Source: Nipponacmea schrenckii (taxonomy: Eukaryota; Mollusca; Gastropoda; Lottiidae). Taken from it: a stretch of DNA of 64,000 nucleotides. Position 1 is the first letter of the stretch. The number at the start of each line of letters is the position of its first letter. Below, piece after piece: positions 22,433 through 34,268 of the stretch. Made by a program: the position numbers and the translations under genes. The stretch is from NCBI GenBank assembly GCA_030562195.1, contig JAUJPP010000005.1, positions 21,129,106 through 21,193,105 on the forward strand. The letters run 5' to 3'. A model generated the notes under the pieces. The model was not told the DNA's origin. It saw only the letters and a program-made list of their open reading frames with translations, and ran no database searches.

Positions 22433-25400
22433 GGCCTTGTGTGGCACAAGGATATTGTGAGATAAGTATAGCGTCATCAAACGCTTAGTTTTAATAGAAT
22501 TTCGAGAACCACTGCAGATGTTTGATTAAAACTTTGAATGGTATAAATTGAAGCTATCAGTTTCCACTCGCAACAAATATATAAAACCTTTCTACAATCC
22601 CTTTAATAAAAAGATATATGATGAATACTGTAATTATCTCGACCTTAAAATATTATATAAAATCATTTATCCCTTTAAAATGTGCAATAGCTTTTCAAAA
22701 ATTTGAAGAGGATTTCCTTAAAGTCACTCAAAATTAATGACTTTTGGTTTGACATTTGGCAACCCAAATTAAGATATTTAAGTTCAAATCCGGGAGATAT
22801 GAACCGGACCTGTGTACACGCTCAAGGGCTCTTATGATATATTATACCTCAAACTAATATTTCGGCAAAATTCACGGACTTGAACGAATGGATTTAGAGG
22901 GATACACCCACCCCAACCTCTGAAGCATTTATTTTATATATAAAGTAAGAAAGATTTGAAAGATATATTTTGGTTTTGTTTATCTATATTGTATAGAAGA
23001 GAAACAGTAATAAAAGTCAAATAGATAAATTTATAACAGGATGGGCCAATATAGAAGTTTTATACTCTATTGCCCAATTTAAAGTGATCTCTTTATATAT
23101 GCATTGTCATCTTCAAAATGCGAACTATTACGACTTTCGGTGTATGTTTCCATTTCATAGTTGTTTTCTTGTATCATCGGAGTTTGTAAATGCAGAGTTT
23201 TGATTAGATTGTGTGACACAGAGGCCTTGACAGACTAACACATGTGACATAATATTTCTGTCGATTGACTTATTAGCTGGCGTACATTCTAATCATCCAA
23301 GCATTCCATGAAACAAGAAAAAGACCATATTATGAAGCTACTAAATTGTAAAACTACAGACCTTTCATACGTTCATGAACTTGACAACATTCTATATCAT
23401 GAATATTAATGTAAATATATTATTGCGAAATATCAGATACGAATTCAATTTGGGAATCAAAGTAGACTGATAGGCAAAGTAAAAATGATTATAATTTAAA
23501 CGTCTATATATTGTTCATGTTGGCTACATACAAGTATATTATACAAATATTTAGTACATCCGACAGATAATTACTCGAGAATTTATAAAACAGGACATGT
23601 GTGACATACTTGCTGATCATGACCCATGCAGCCTACTTCAATGCCAAGGTCAATTTCTTGACGTAAACAATGTTTTTTGCAAATAATTAATGTAGGAAAT
23701 GAACTTTTAAGAGATGAAAAGAAAGTAAGGTGCAGTGGAATATATGTTTCATTTAAAGTAATAATGCGTCTTAGAATGAATATAAAATTAAAGTTATCAA
23801 AAAATGGTCAATATGATTTTATATGCATCGGTGTTATAAAGTAACAGAATTCGTAAGATCTGGAAAACTCAATAAAATAAACGTTTTTCAGTAATTATTT
23901 GTATTTTTATGGATAATTACTAAATTTTTTGCATGTGGCAGTGTGTTTATCTTTTGATAAATATTTGCACTTATTGGCCAAGTTTATATTTTTAAATTTT
24001 ATGTTCATTATAAGACCCAGTATTCCTATAAAGATACGACTAATGTTTTTTTTAATGGTCCACCTTTGTCACTTTTCAAATTTAATCTGCAATTCCACGT
24101 ACATTCAAATTGTTTTAATGCCTAGGCCTACATGATAATATGAAAGCTTAACTAGGATTTGTTTAATAATGTTACATATTAGTATTAGTTAGAAGTTAAA
24201 GTGGTGTTACATAAATCAAATATTGACCCATATCAACCATTTCAATATGTATAATATAATATATATAATAACTTATATCATTTAATTTCAACCCTTTAAT
24301 TCAAAAGGGTAAACTGTGATATAATAACTAATTATTTAGAATAGTCAAAAATAGCCGACCATAAATCGTTATTAAACTTACCCACTATCTTTGACTACTA
24401 TGCGATGTTATACTTTTGCTCATCCATTCAACTTTTCATTCACAAAACTGAATCCATATTTTGCAACAATTCAACCCTTTCAACATATTGCACGTGTTCC
24501 TCTCGCGCAAGTCAGCTCACTTTGGGATTGGCTTATGGCATACCTGATGACCTTTTGACATGTGGGGGTGTGGCTAGACGCCATTGTCAAGTAACATTTT
24601 TCAATGACATTTCACTCGAAATGATGCGTAAAGTGGCTGGTCAACGTGACCTACGGTAGTCTTGATTATCAGAGAAAATGAATGAGTCAAGTGTAAAGTA
24701 ATTTCGCAGAATGTATGGGATTGGTCTATGAAGGCTCAACTGGAAAATTTTGAATTTTTTTTCTCCACGAGAGTGCACTGGGATTTTGTATGTAGTAGTA
24801 GACCTACGTGTGGTGATAAAACTAATCACTGAAACATAACGAACGATATTATCACCTCAAAGTATACCGGTATAATATATCTATTGATGTACAAAACCTA
24901 TGTTGATAGAGAAGTAGTTGATGCGGTATTTCGTACACTCCAGCCAATCAATCCTCGCCTCGAACAGGATATAATGAAACTGAGAAGTTCAAACGGTGTC
25001 ATCGTTTTTCCAGCCACCATTTTTTTCAATTCTTTAAAATCTGAGATCGCACGTGTGTTCATGGGACTATGGGATGAAGCAAACCACTAGATAGAACCAC
25101 ACCCAGAACGCTCAAGTGCCCCTTGAAAGATACCCTTTCTACTGACCATTTCCGTCAGTACACAACATCCAAGCGCAAGAAAGATCGATGACATAATAAA
25201 TATTCCAGATCAAGTCAACGCGATAACCAAAAGATAAGCATTGGGAGCTTTACGTAAGAGAGCCATTTTTGTAAGATAGTTCACGTAAAATACCACACAA
25301 CAATCCCAAATGACGCATGTCACTAGAATATACTAGAATATACCTACGGTCTTTATCATAGCCTATATAATCATAATAATAACACGGTCTAATAGAGAAT

Positions 25401-26214
25401 TTGATTTTAATCGGTCATGTCCTCCTACTCAATATGTATTCTAAATGGTTGAAAATATTAATTACTTGTATGGCATGTCGACATATCTAAGGCGATTAGA
25501 CTAAATATCAAATAACTGGGTGGGCACGGCAAAATCAGAGAAATCTAAACTACGAAGAAAGTTTTAAAACTTACATAAACGTTTAACATACTATAATTTT
25601 AGCTTTAGATAATACGCAAAAGATTGGGCATTATTTAATCCGAATGAATAAGTAACTTCACGGGTTTTAAATAAAATATAGACAATTTTAAAAGCCTACC
25701 TTAAATAGCCTATGGACATTCAATCTCGATGTCCAATTGTTTTATTTCATCAGAGAAAATGCCAATGACACAGCACATTATAAATTATTGTTGCCTTTCC
25801 AATATAAAAGTCGTTAGAGTATATCAATATAAACAATAATAGAATACAACACAGGGTCCATGTGGTATACGTATCTAACACGAGGTACCTCGTGATTGAC
25901 GATGACCAATGTCTATTTTTAGTTCAAGCTTTTATGAATGGGTTTGTGTAGTCTTTATCTTCCAGACTAAACTGGCCGTCCAGCACTGATAATACAAACT
26001 GTGGGTGGGTCATTACAGATTCGGTCAAAAAGAGCGGGAGTGAGTGGGCCAGACACGATAATGAACATTCCAATGTCCTTGACACATAATATTAACTAGA
26101 CTAATCACTAATCGTTTCCAAACTGTAGTAGGAAGAATCATTGAGGTGATTTTTTTTAAATTTGCAAAGTTTCGAGAATGAAGGAGAAAACTTTCATTTG
26201 TTAATGACCACGAT
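22433..26214. other. No gene seen
   Basis: AT-rich DNA. ORFs near 24405 and 24884 show no recognisable domain or splice context. A perfect 16-bp palindrome CACGAGGTACCTCGTG lies near 25880. Confidence 0.4.
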
Positions 26215-26440
26215 TCAATACAGGGTTCAATACAGGCAAAGGTCGAGATGAACTATCGGATTTTTCAGCCCAGTTTTCCCTGTCAGTAAAGCAGGTCGGA
26301 AGGGATGACATGGAAATAGCGTCTAGTAGAGCCGTTCGAATGGGACAATAAAAAGAGGCCCCGTGTGCTACAGGCTGTGTACGTTAAAGATCACTCTACA
26401 GTTGGAAATCGCAAAAAGAATATGCTAATGCCGCTAATGA
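26215..26440 (+). mobile_element. SINE copy, 5'-truncated
   Basis: This segment aligns along its length with the complete SINE at 29891-30266, from 'gggttcaatac' (degenerate B box) through 'gtgtgctacaggctgtg' to 'cgcaaaaagaatatgctaat'. The tRNA-like head and the 3' tail are missing or too diverged to see. Confidence 0.7.
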
Positions 26441-26800
26441 CTAAAAATGAAATTGTCATTTCTAAGATTTGGATGACGAAACTGTCACACTAATTGTCAG
26501 GGAATGGTCTGGAAAATCTTCACGAGAAATGTCGTCAAATACATCGACTCCCATCTGGTATTAGGTTCGAAGAGACCGAGCCGCAATTATGTCCAATAAT
26601 GGTCGAAATTACCAAAGTATTGCTTTGTTATAAAGAGAAACTTTTCTTTTGAGTTCCTAAAAAACATTATTCTTTCTATCAACACATGTAAGAGTAATTG
26701 ATATGACTGAATTCTCGACTCGTGCTTTCGCAATTCTAATTATACATTATGTAGTTTGTTTTACATCTTTCCGAACAAAATTACGCATCATTCCTACATA

Positions 26801-26955
26801 CTTCCATGTGAGAATTACAATACTATGCCGTTTTGTATGAGACGACAGAGATGATATACCAAGGGAAGTAACACAACTTCCATGTGAGAATTACAATACT
26901 ATGCCGTTTTGTATGAGGCGACAGAGATGATTATATACCAAGGGAAGTAACACAA
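26801..26955. repeat. Tandem duplication of 76 bp
   Basis: Two almost identical copies start 'cttccatgtgagaattacaa' at 26801 and 26877; the second has three extra bases and one G/A change. Confidence 0.9.
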
Positions 26956-27070
26956 TCACATATATCACAATTTTTTTTTCGCCAAACAACAAATAATTCT
27001 TAAATGAACCATATAGCACCAATTAATAAACATTGAAAGGCGAATTTCGAAGTATTTTATTTCAACAGAT

Positions 27071-27220
27071 GTACACTAGGCTGTACGAGTACAGTGAGTA
27101 CACTAGGCTGTATGTGTACAGTGAGTAGATAAGGCTGTAACGGTACAGTGAGTACATTGGGCTGTACGTGTACATTGAGTACAGTGAGTACACTAGGCTG
27201 TACGTGTACAGTGAGTACAC
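27071..27220. repeat. 27-bp minisatellite
   Basis: About five copies of a unit close to 'gtacactaggctgtacgtgt' plus 'acagtga', with one partial 9-bp unit. Confidence 0.85.
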
Positions 27221-28613
27221 AATCGATTTAACGATTTTTTAAATTTTTTTTTATGATATTATAGAATTGTTAGATAAAATAAAAAAAAATCGTAAAAAAC
27301 GACTATTCTATAGCACAGAGAACTCGGATAGAAACTTCACAAAAATAAAAAATTGTAAAAAAAATGACTATTATATAGCACAGGGAAGTAGGATTAAAAG
27401 GGCTGCACGATAGTGTAAATTCGTGTTCTAGATGTGTACATTCTTTCTGTGAACTTTTGCCTTATTTCAGGTTACGCTACATTAACACCTCACTCCTCCG
27501 AGTTGTGGTAGGCCTATCGTGAGAACAAAAATATGCAAACATAGCAGACCTGCAATTAGAAGTGGTTCGTGCGAAAGAATGGAATTATTATACATCATCG
27601 GAGAACAAGTCTGCAGGTCATAAAAAATAATACAAGTTAAAATAGCTTACTTACGGTGACTCATTGTTCTTCTTCATACAAGTTCGAGTCAAATTCTTTT
27701 ATCTCACTGTGTTAATAAATAACTTCATGTATGAATAGATCTGTGATATACACTAATGCAGACTAGCCTACCTCACAAGGAAATTACATATCTGGTATTT
27801 CTTAGGTTGACACGAATGTCATACTATTTCATCAGCATTAGACATATCACCAGATCCTTCTTCCTAGAATAACCAACGCAAATAAAGTAGGTATTTACAT
27901 GAAACTATTTTTAGAAATTACGAAATCTGGCAAACTTGAAAAGCATGGAAACTTTGTTCTCTTGAATGGCTTCTGTTGTGATATTCCAGCATCCAGAAGC
28001 TTGTTTTTATAGATATTTTGAAGAAGCTCGGGGTCAACTTGATCTCCTACAAACTCTGACAAATAAATCGTTTAATTAATGAATCTACGCATTGGAAGAT
28101 TTCGTGTATTTTTGGTGCTTGAGTCAGAAGATGACAGAATCTTATTGATTTATACTTAGTTACTTCCCTTTAATCTCCGAGCTGAAGTTGGTTATGACCT
28201 AGACCACATTTAATTTTATCACAAATGTCAGAAAGAAAAACAGCAATTGTAACAGTCATATTTATCGTCATTAAAGAGACACGTTAACTTCTCGTTTCAT
28301 TTTTTATCTTAACAGTTATCAGTAATAGTAGGCCCTATTTACAGGTATAATAATATAATTTATATAACCGTCGAAATTTGAGCCTTCAAATCAGTGTCTA
28401 TCCACAAATACCCATTTTTGAAAGGTAAAATGTCGATGTCTTTTCTTGAGTCTCACATATAAACCTGGCTTTCTTTTATAAACAACACTCAAAACTTCTT
28501 CTCAGAACCAATTTTAAAACAATTTTTTCAATAACTTAATATACAAAAATTCAGTGCCCACTTAGGTAAGCTGGAAAATCGTTAAACAAACTAAAGACTT
28601 ATGCTACCATTAA
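27221..28613. other. No gene seen
   Basis: AT-rich intergenic DNA. A short duplication ('gactat.c/tatagcacag') occurs near 27300-27390. Nothing else was recognised. Confidence 0.4.
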
Positions 28614-28967
28614 AAATCGACAAATACGTATCTGAATAAAATACCAAATTCAAAGCATAGAATAGCTATGACAAAATTACGCATTGGAGCACATGGACTT
28701 AAAATAGAAACGGAACGATATCAAAAACTTAAATTAGAAGAAAGACTATGCCCTTATTTCAATGGGATTGAAAATGAAGTTCACTTTTTATTTTTATGCA
28801 AAAAACATGATTTTAAACGCCAACATTTTTTTGACCAAGTGATAATATATGAAGAAAAATTTGTTGACATGAAAGACGTAATAAAGTTTCAATTCCTAAT
28901 GAAAAATAAAAACTCAGTAATTATAAAAGCATTAAGCAAATTCATATTACATGCCTTCAATGATTAA
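28614..28967 (+). pseudogene. LINE (non-LTR retrotransposon) fragment, C-terminal end of the reverse transcriptase ORF
   Basis: Read from 28614 the frame is open and gives ...KHRIAMTKLRIGAHGLKIET, then ERYQ, a basic stretch, R.CPYF..IENEVHFLFLCKKHD and a stop at 28965. The pattern 'L..SKHR.A.TKLRI..H.L.IE..RY......R.C......E.E.HFL..C' is the conserved tail after the reverse-transcriptase domain in many animal LINE polyproteins. The second cysteine usual in the first pair (C..C) is F here. The frame is closed upstream by a stop and no reverse-transcriptase core is present, so this is a 3' fragment of an element. Confidence 0.6.
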
Positions 28968-29089
28968 TGACACAGACTATTTTATGACTATTACAATATT
29001 TATCAAAGTAGTATTTTTGATATTTTATTTTTGATTTTTTGTATACGTTCAATTATATGTATATTATTTTATATATATTATAGACTACT

Positions 29090-29810
29090 ATTATTTTGAA
29101 GCTGTCCTTTTTTCCCGCTAACACCACATCCAAATCCTAGCCAATGGACAAGGGGATTATTGAAACTTTCAAGAAGTTATACAGAAAGAAGCAAATGGAA
29201 CATGTGTTGATTGAAATGGAAAAGGATAAAAGTGTTACTAACAGTGAAGTGTTAAAACAATTGGATATTTTAACTGTGATTTATTGGATTAACTCAGCTT
29301 GGAAAGCCATTGAAAAATCTACAATATCCAAGTGCTTTGGACGATGCGGATTTAAACTGAATGAAGTTAGTGATATCAGTGATGATGATGATGATGCTGA
29401 TGAATTCAATGTGCCTCTTGCTGTTTTGAAAGCATCGCGTGAAATATTGGATTCATCTTTTTCTAAGGTACACGTGCTTGACGAACATTTGGCTACATGA
29501 GATAATGTTTTGGGACCCATAGATCGGAATAAATCTGCACAAGAACTTTAAAGTGAAGAAATTACTTCAAGGGGGAATGAGTCAAGTGATGATGATGCTG
29601 ATGATAATGAGGATGTGCAGTGTGCAGACTCCAAAATGATTGACTATTTGACAGCCGACAGATATTGCCAAGATATTAAATTATTGGCTGAGCATCCTTC
29701 CAATTTTGAATTGTTAGATGCCATTATGCGAGTAAAGACATTAGTACAAAAATGCAGATTACAATGCATGAAAAACAATCAAAAATTAGTGATTATTTCG
29801 TGAAACAGAT
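29090..29810 (+). pseudogene. Decayed pogo/Tigger-type DDE transposase, C-terminal part
   Basis: The frame around 29093 reads ILKLSFFPANTTSKS, stop, PMDKGIIETFKKLYR. In the family this site is 'LPPNTTS..QPMDQGII..FK..YR', so the TAG at 29138 most simply reflects CAG to TAG. The open part runs to 29500 and includes an AW..I...TI.KCF...GF block and an acidic run (DDDDD). Further pieces lie in shifted frames to 29810, ending KQSKISDYFVKQI and a stop. That last piece contains Q..I..YF, a PCNA-interacting (PIP) motif, at 29776-29799; such a motif is known at the C terminus of pogo transposases. The helix-turn-helix and most of the catalytic core are absent. Confidence 0.65.
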
Positions 29811-29876
29811 ATAGTTCTATTTATTATTGTTTCTTGTTATTGTTGTTATTAAACCATTATGAATGTATGATGTACC

Positions 29877-30280
29877 TTCTCTTCTAATGAGGGAGCCGCG
29901 GTGGCTCAGTGGTTTAGACGCTTGCTCGCTAACCTGAAGGTCCAGGGTTCAATCCCGGCAAAGGTCCATATGAACTTTCGGATTTTTCAGCCCGGTTTCC
30001 CCTTGTCAGTGATGCAGGTCGGAGGGACTGACATGGAAAAAGCGTCTGGTCGTTCGAATGGGACAATAAACCGAGGCCCCGTGTGCTACAGGCTGTGCAC
30101 GTAAAAGATCCCTCGACAGTTGGAAATCGCAAAAAGAGTAGGCTAATGCCGCTGTCCTGGCAAAATTTCCCTCATTGCACACTGCATGGCGTTGCCCGTC
30201 TTCATTAGCCCATAAGGTGCAGAAGAGTAGGACGTATAACTCCATTCATTTCACTTCATTTTTTTTTTCTCTTCTAATGA
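29877..30280 (+). mobile_element. Complete tRNA-derived SINE with 14-bp target duplications
   Basis: The SINE body is 29891-30266. Its tRNA-like head has an A box (TGGCTCAGTGG, 29902-29912) and a B box (GGTTCAATCC, 29946-29955). The body continues through 'gtgtgctacaggctgtgcac' and 'cctcattgcacactgc' to 'ttagcccataaggtgcagaa' and a T-rich tail. The flanks 29877-29890 and 30267-30280 are identical (TTCTCTTCTAATGA), the signature of LINE-mediated insertion. It landed just downstream of the decayed transposase. Other copies lie at 26215, 32588, 38385, 42106 and about 54653. Confidence 0.85.
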
Positions 30281-30292
30281 CCCTTGATCCTA

Positions 30293-30351
30293 TTAAGAGA
30301 CCACACCCTGTAAGAGACCACTTTGCAAATTTCCCCTGGGTGGTCTCTTAA
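30293..30351. repeat. Short TTAA-bounded inverted repeat
   Basis: TTAAGAGACCAC at the left is inverted as GTGGTCTCTTAA at the right, with an extra direct 'taagagaccac' between. It may be a very small MITE remnant about 230 bp upstream of PSMB6. Confidence 0.4.
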
Positions 30352-30577
30352 AAGGACTTTTACTGTAAACCAAGCCCCGAAAATGGTGAACCTGTTTCAA
30401 AACGGACAATATGATCCAGAAAGTACTAAAAGAAACATACAGTAGTGATCTAGTTTGAAAAGACATTGACGAGTATAACAAAGTTATTTACTTGTAGTCT
30501 GATAAGATTACTTCCCCTATATATTTTTATAAAAACAGTTGTCTCTCTTTCATCATTTCTCAAAGTAAATAATCAAG

Positions 30578-32895
30578 ATGGCGACAAGCATGATACAACA
30601 AAATATGGAACCGGCTTTTATGTCGAATTTAACTCCAGATTGGTTGAAGACAGAACTAACAACTGGTGTAAGTAAATAAATAAGCAGTTTAGATGCCTCA
30701 CGTCAGTTAAGATTTCCATTCATCTGTTCAATTTGGAATAAACTGAGTGCCTGAAAAAGAGAAAATATGCATTTGCAATATATAGCCTACTAGAGTAGGC
30801 CTAGGCTAATTTTACATTTATAAAAAGACAACTTGAAGGGTTAGATCGTAGATGTTAGAATTGATACAGAAATAATGTAATATTTGCATAAAGGTTACTT
30901 TAATTTTTTAATAGACAACTATTGCAGCTGTAGAGTTTGATGGTGGTGTAGTAATAGGTGCTGATTCAAGAACAACTTCAGGGTTTGTATCAGCTTAAAA
31001 AATTTGTAAATGGGATCACATTTTGCATCAGTCATTATACATAAATAAAATAGTATGGTAGTCTAGGCCCTAATATTGGTCTTGGATTGTCTTTGTGATG
31101 ATGAGCATTCTATGGACTGGACGAATTATTATGGAAAAAATGAATTTCACACTAGAAACTGAGAGAGGAAATTTACAGTCATTTGCCCTTTCCACATTTT
31201 AGGTTGAAAGTTGGCCTACAGCTTTATAATTAGTATCTTCAAAATCGTCATTAAAATTAAGGCGAGGCCTACTGGTACTTTACTAAATATGCTAAAATAA
31301 CAAGTACTATATATGCTAGACTATTTAGCCATTTGTGTTTTCAGAGCTTACATAGCCAACAGAGTGACAGATAAATTGACGAAAGTAACAGAAAAGATAT
31401 ATTGCTGTAGGTCAGGATCTGCAGCTGACACCCAAGCGGTAGCAGATATCGTGAAATATCAACTGAACTTTTATGAGTAAGTAATCTATAGTTGAGTAAT
31501 TTTTGTTCTTATATCAACACGAGTACTGTACACAAAATAGTTAATCTATAGAATGAGAGGGAATCTCCAAACAACTATTCTGAACTAGGTATATCAACTT
31601 TGTCTTATACCTTGACTGCAATACCCACCACCACTTCCCTGTGAAGTTATTGACTATACCTCATCTATTTGCTTCTCTAGTCTTCAGATAGAAAATAATG
31701 AATTGTAGTTAATTGAAGATATCATAGAAAGTGTATAAGAGTTTGTTGTAATTTAAAATCATTTAACTAATTTATTTTTACAACAAATATTTATGTAGAT
31801 TTTTATTTTTAGAATGGAAATGGGTGAGGAGCCACTAGTTCACACAGCTGCTCATACCTTCCGAGAATTATGTTATGATCATAGAGATAATATATCAGCT
31901 GGTATTATAGTAGCAGGCTGGGATAAGAAAGAGGGAGGACAGGTACATCATTTGCTTTATTTAGATACCTTGAACCTTACCTTACTAAATGCTTTGTACA
32001 GATAATAGTATATCATGTGTTGATGGTTGCAGCTTGATAAGGCTTGAACACACAATCTCAACACTTAAAAATATGATCCATTGAAATGAAACTGCAGTTC
32101 ATGATGTTTTTCATCTCTAGTGATAGATATTATTTTATAGAATCTATATAGCTCATCAATTGAATGTTTTGATTTTCCTGCAGGTTTTTGCTGTACCATT
32201 AGGTGGTATGGTTATAAGACAACCGTTTGCTATTGGAGGGTCTGGTAGTACCTATCTTTATGGTTATGTTGATTCTCAATTCAAACCTAAAATGTCAAAA
32301 GAGGAATGTTTACCCTTTGTTGCTAATGGTAAGTTTTCAGATGTTTAGTTGACTTGATTTAAAGATAAATGCCCCTAAAATTGAAATAAGTCTTTAAGTG
32401 TGCTCAGATTTACAAAAATGCATCATATTTAACACCAGGGGAGACTGTTTTTATAATTTTACAATATTAACAAAATTTGATATGTGTGCAAAAAGAAGAG
32501 AATGAAATTTAAGTGTTGAAGTGATGCAAAATTCCACGATGGATGTCAAATGCACCATGCTAGTTCTGCTACTGCTTACCATCTCATTTAGCCCATTAGG
32601 TGCAGAAGAGTAAGATGTATAAGTCCATTCCTTTCATTTTTCATTTGCTACTACTGCTTTAGGATGATGTTTGCTTCAGTGAAATTTTATTTAATCCACA
32701 TTACAGATGTGGAGTAAGTATGCTCATTCTAAAAGTGTTCTAATTTGTACTAAAAACATTTCAGCTATATCATTGGCTATCAATAGAGATGGTTCAAGTG
32801 GAGGTATAATAAGATTAGCAGCCATAACAAAAGATGGTGTAGAGAGAATTACATTGACAGGAAATCAACTACCTAAATTCTATGAGGATCATTAA
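30578..32895 (+). CDS. PSMB6: 20S proteasome subunit beta type-6 (beta-1)
   Basis: Six exons: 30578-30667, 30915-30982, 31345-31476, 31813-31942, 32184-32328 and 32765-32895, all with GT..AG borders and joining in frame to 231 aa (human is about 239). The product is the caspase-like (post-acidic) catalytic subunit of the 20S core, acting in cytosol and nucleus. The 30-residue propeptide ends ...ELTTG, and the mature chain starts [11 protein letters not shown]. Counting from Thr1, Asp17 (GADSR), Lys33 (TDKL) and the GGSGS and RDGSSGG blocks are all present. Arg45 ([11 protein letters not shown]), which sets acidic-site specificity, is also present, whereas the immunosubunit beta-1i differs there. 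The exon 1/2 junction falls exactly at the Gly/Thr cleavage site. Intron 5 carries a SINE tail. Identification is firm. Confidence 0.96.
32588..32645 (+). mobile_element. SINE 3' tail fragment in PSMB6 intron 5
   Basis: The sequence 'tttagcccattaggtgcaga' and 'agtccattcctttcattt' match the 3' end of the complete SINE (about 30207-30255). Only the tail is present. Confidence 0.65.
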
Positions 32896-32968
32896 AATTG
32901 TTTCTTTAAATCTAAATTGTTATATCATTTTGTCATCATGCTACATGTAGATCTTGTGTATTATATTA

Positions 32969-32974
32969 AATAAA
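32969..32974 (+). terminator. PSMB6 polyadenylation signal
   Basis: AATAAA lies 74 bases after the stop codon of PSMB6, a usual distance for a short animal 3' UTR. Confidence 0.7.
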
Positions 32975-33921
32975 ATTTCCACACCATAATGGCTTTGTGT
33001 TCTGCCCTTTTTTTTCTGCTAGACTCACTAATTATTAGAACCATGTCCTCTATAATATCTTCATATTTTTTTTACAAGAATTCATTAACACATTTAAAAA
33101 TGCCAAAAACAAAAGCATCCTAGATCTTGCCAATAATTATTTAAGCATTTGAAAAGTGGGTCCAAAATGTAGCCTCTTTATTTTAGCTTAGTCAAGGGCA
33201 ATAACTGTTTGACCATTAGCAAATATTGTACTAAAATTGTTGAAGTTGATAATTTTGAACAGACATTTGGCTAATGACAACAATGTTAAAAACTTACTAT
33301 AACCCATTATTACTTAAAATTTTATTAAAAGGGTGTTTTTGGTGAACTAAGTAATGTGTTGGAAGGGACAAAAAGCACACAACAAAAGTGGCTTTGTAAA
33401 ATAGCATTGCCTGGTCATAGTTGTTATTTTGATAAGGCTACAAATGGGATCTTTTAATAAGGCCCAGAAGTATAATACTGAACATTAACCACTATCAACT
33501 ATATCCATGTATCAGCATAAGCTCATTATGCAGCTTTTCTCGAATGATGCTCTCTGAACTCAATATCAAACAAAAAATAAATACCTTCATTGTGGTTTTG
33601 AATAGTAAGTTTATTTCTAATAGCTGGGAACAATAAAAAAAACAGTATTATTTTCTTTTAAAGTCTGAGCCATGAGGTGGTACATACAAAGGTATTGTAG
33701 TAATGACAAAGGAATAAAAACTGCAAAAACTTAAATTAAATGCTGATTTGTTTACATAATAGTAACAAACAACCTTCAAATAGTTGGGGCTTTCAATCTA
33801 ATTATACTAAAAAAATTAACAAGCAGAGCAAAACATTGCTTTAAAACACTTGCTTAAAATATGTGAAGTTGTTTTCATTTGAGCTACTACTATTGCACTC
33901 TAAATCAAAACTAAATCAGTC

Positions 33922-34268
33922 TTAAAGGGATAAATGGTCTTAAAATGAACATAAAATTTTAAATTTGGTCAGTAAAAGCTCTATTCATCAGTAAATATAC
34001 CTACTACCATTAATAACATAAACAATAAATGAATATCCTAAAAAACTAAGTAATTATCCATAAAGATGCATTTGATTATTGAAAATAGCTTAAAAAATTA
34101 ATTTAGAGTTTTTAAAAAATGACTTAGTTTTGCAAGTTTTCAAGATTTTAAGAGATTCTGTTACTTTATGACACCAGGTAAGTTCCCTGATGTATATACA
34201 CACATATTGACCTTTCTTGAGAACTAAAATTTTATGTTCGTGATAAGACCTATTATAAGTACCTTTAT
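33922..34268. mobile_element. Diverged, shortened TTAA-MITE (copy 3)
   Basis: It starts TTAAAGGGATAAATGG, continues 'aatgaacataaaattttaaa' as in the copy at 39218, includes 'gacaccaggtaag' as in the copy at 21958, and ends near 'gacctattataagtaccttta'. It is clearly the same family but older and shorter. Confidence 0.5.

Noticed and set aside
24405..25090. Two ORFs of 84 and 68 codons as small genes
   Set aside because: No known motif, no consistent splice sites and no neighbouring exons could be found.
27071..27220. CRISPR-like array of 27-bp units
   Set aside because: The units are contiguous without unique spacers, and the genome is eukaryotic; it is a minisatellite.
29891..29965. tRNA gene
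   Set aside because: A and B boxes are present, but the sequence is the head of a longer SINE with target duplications, not a stand-alone tRNA.
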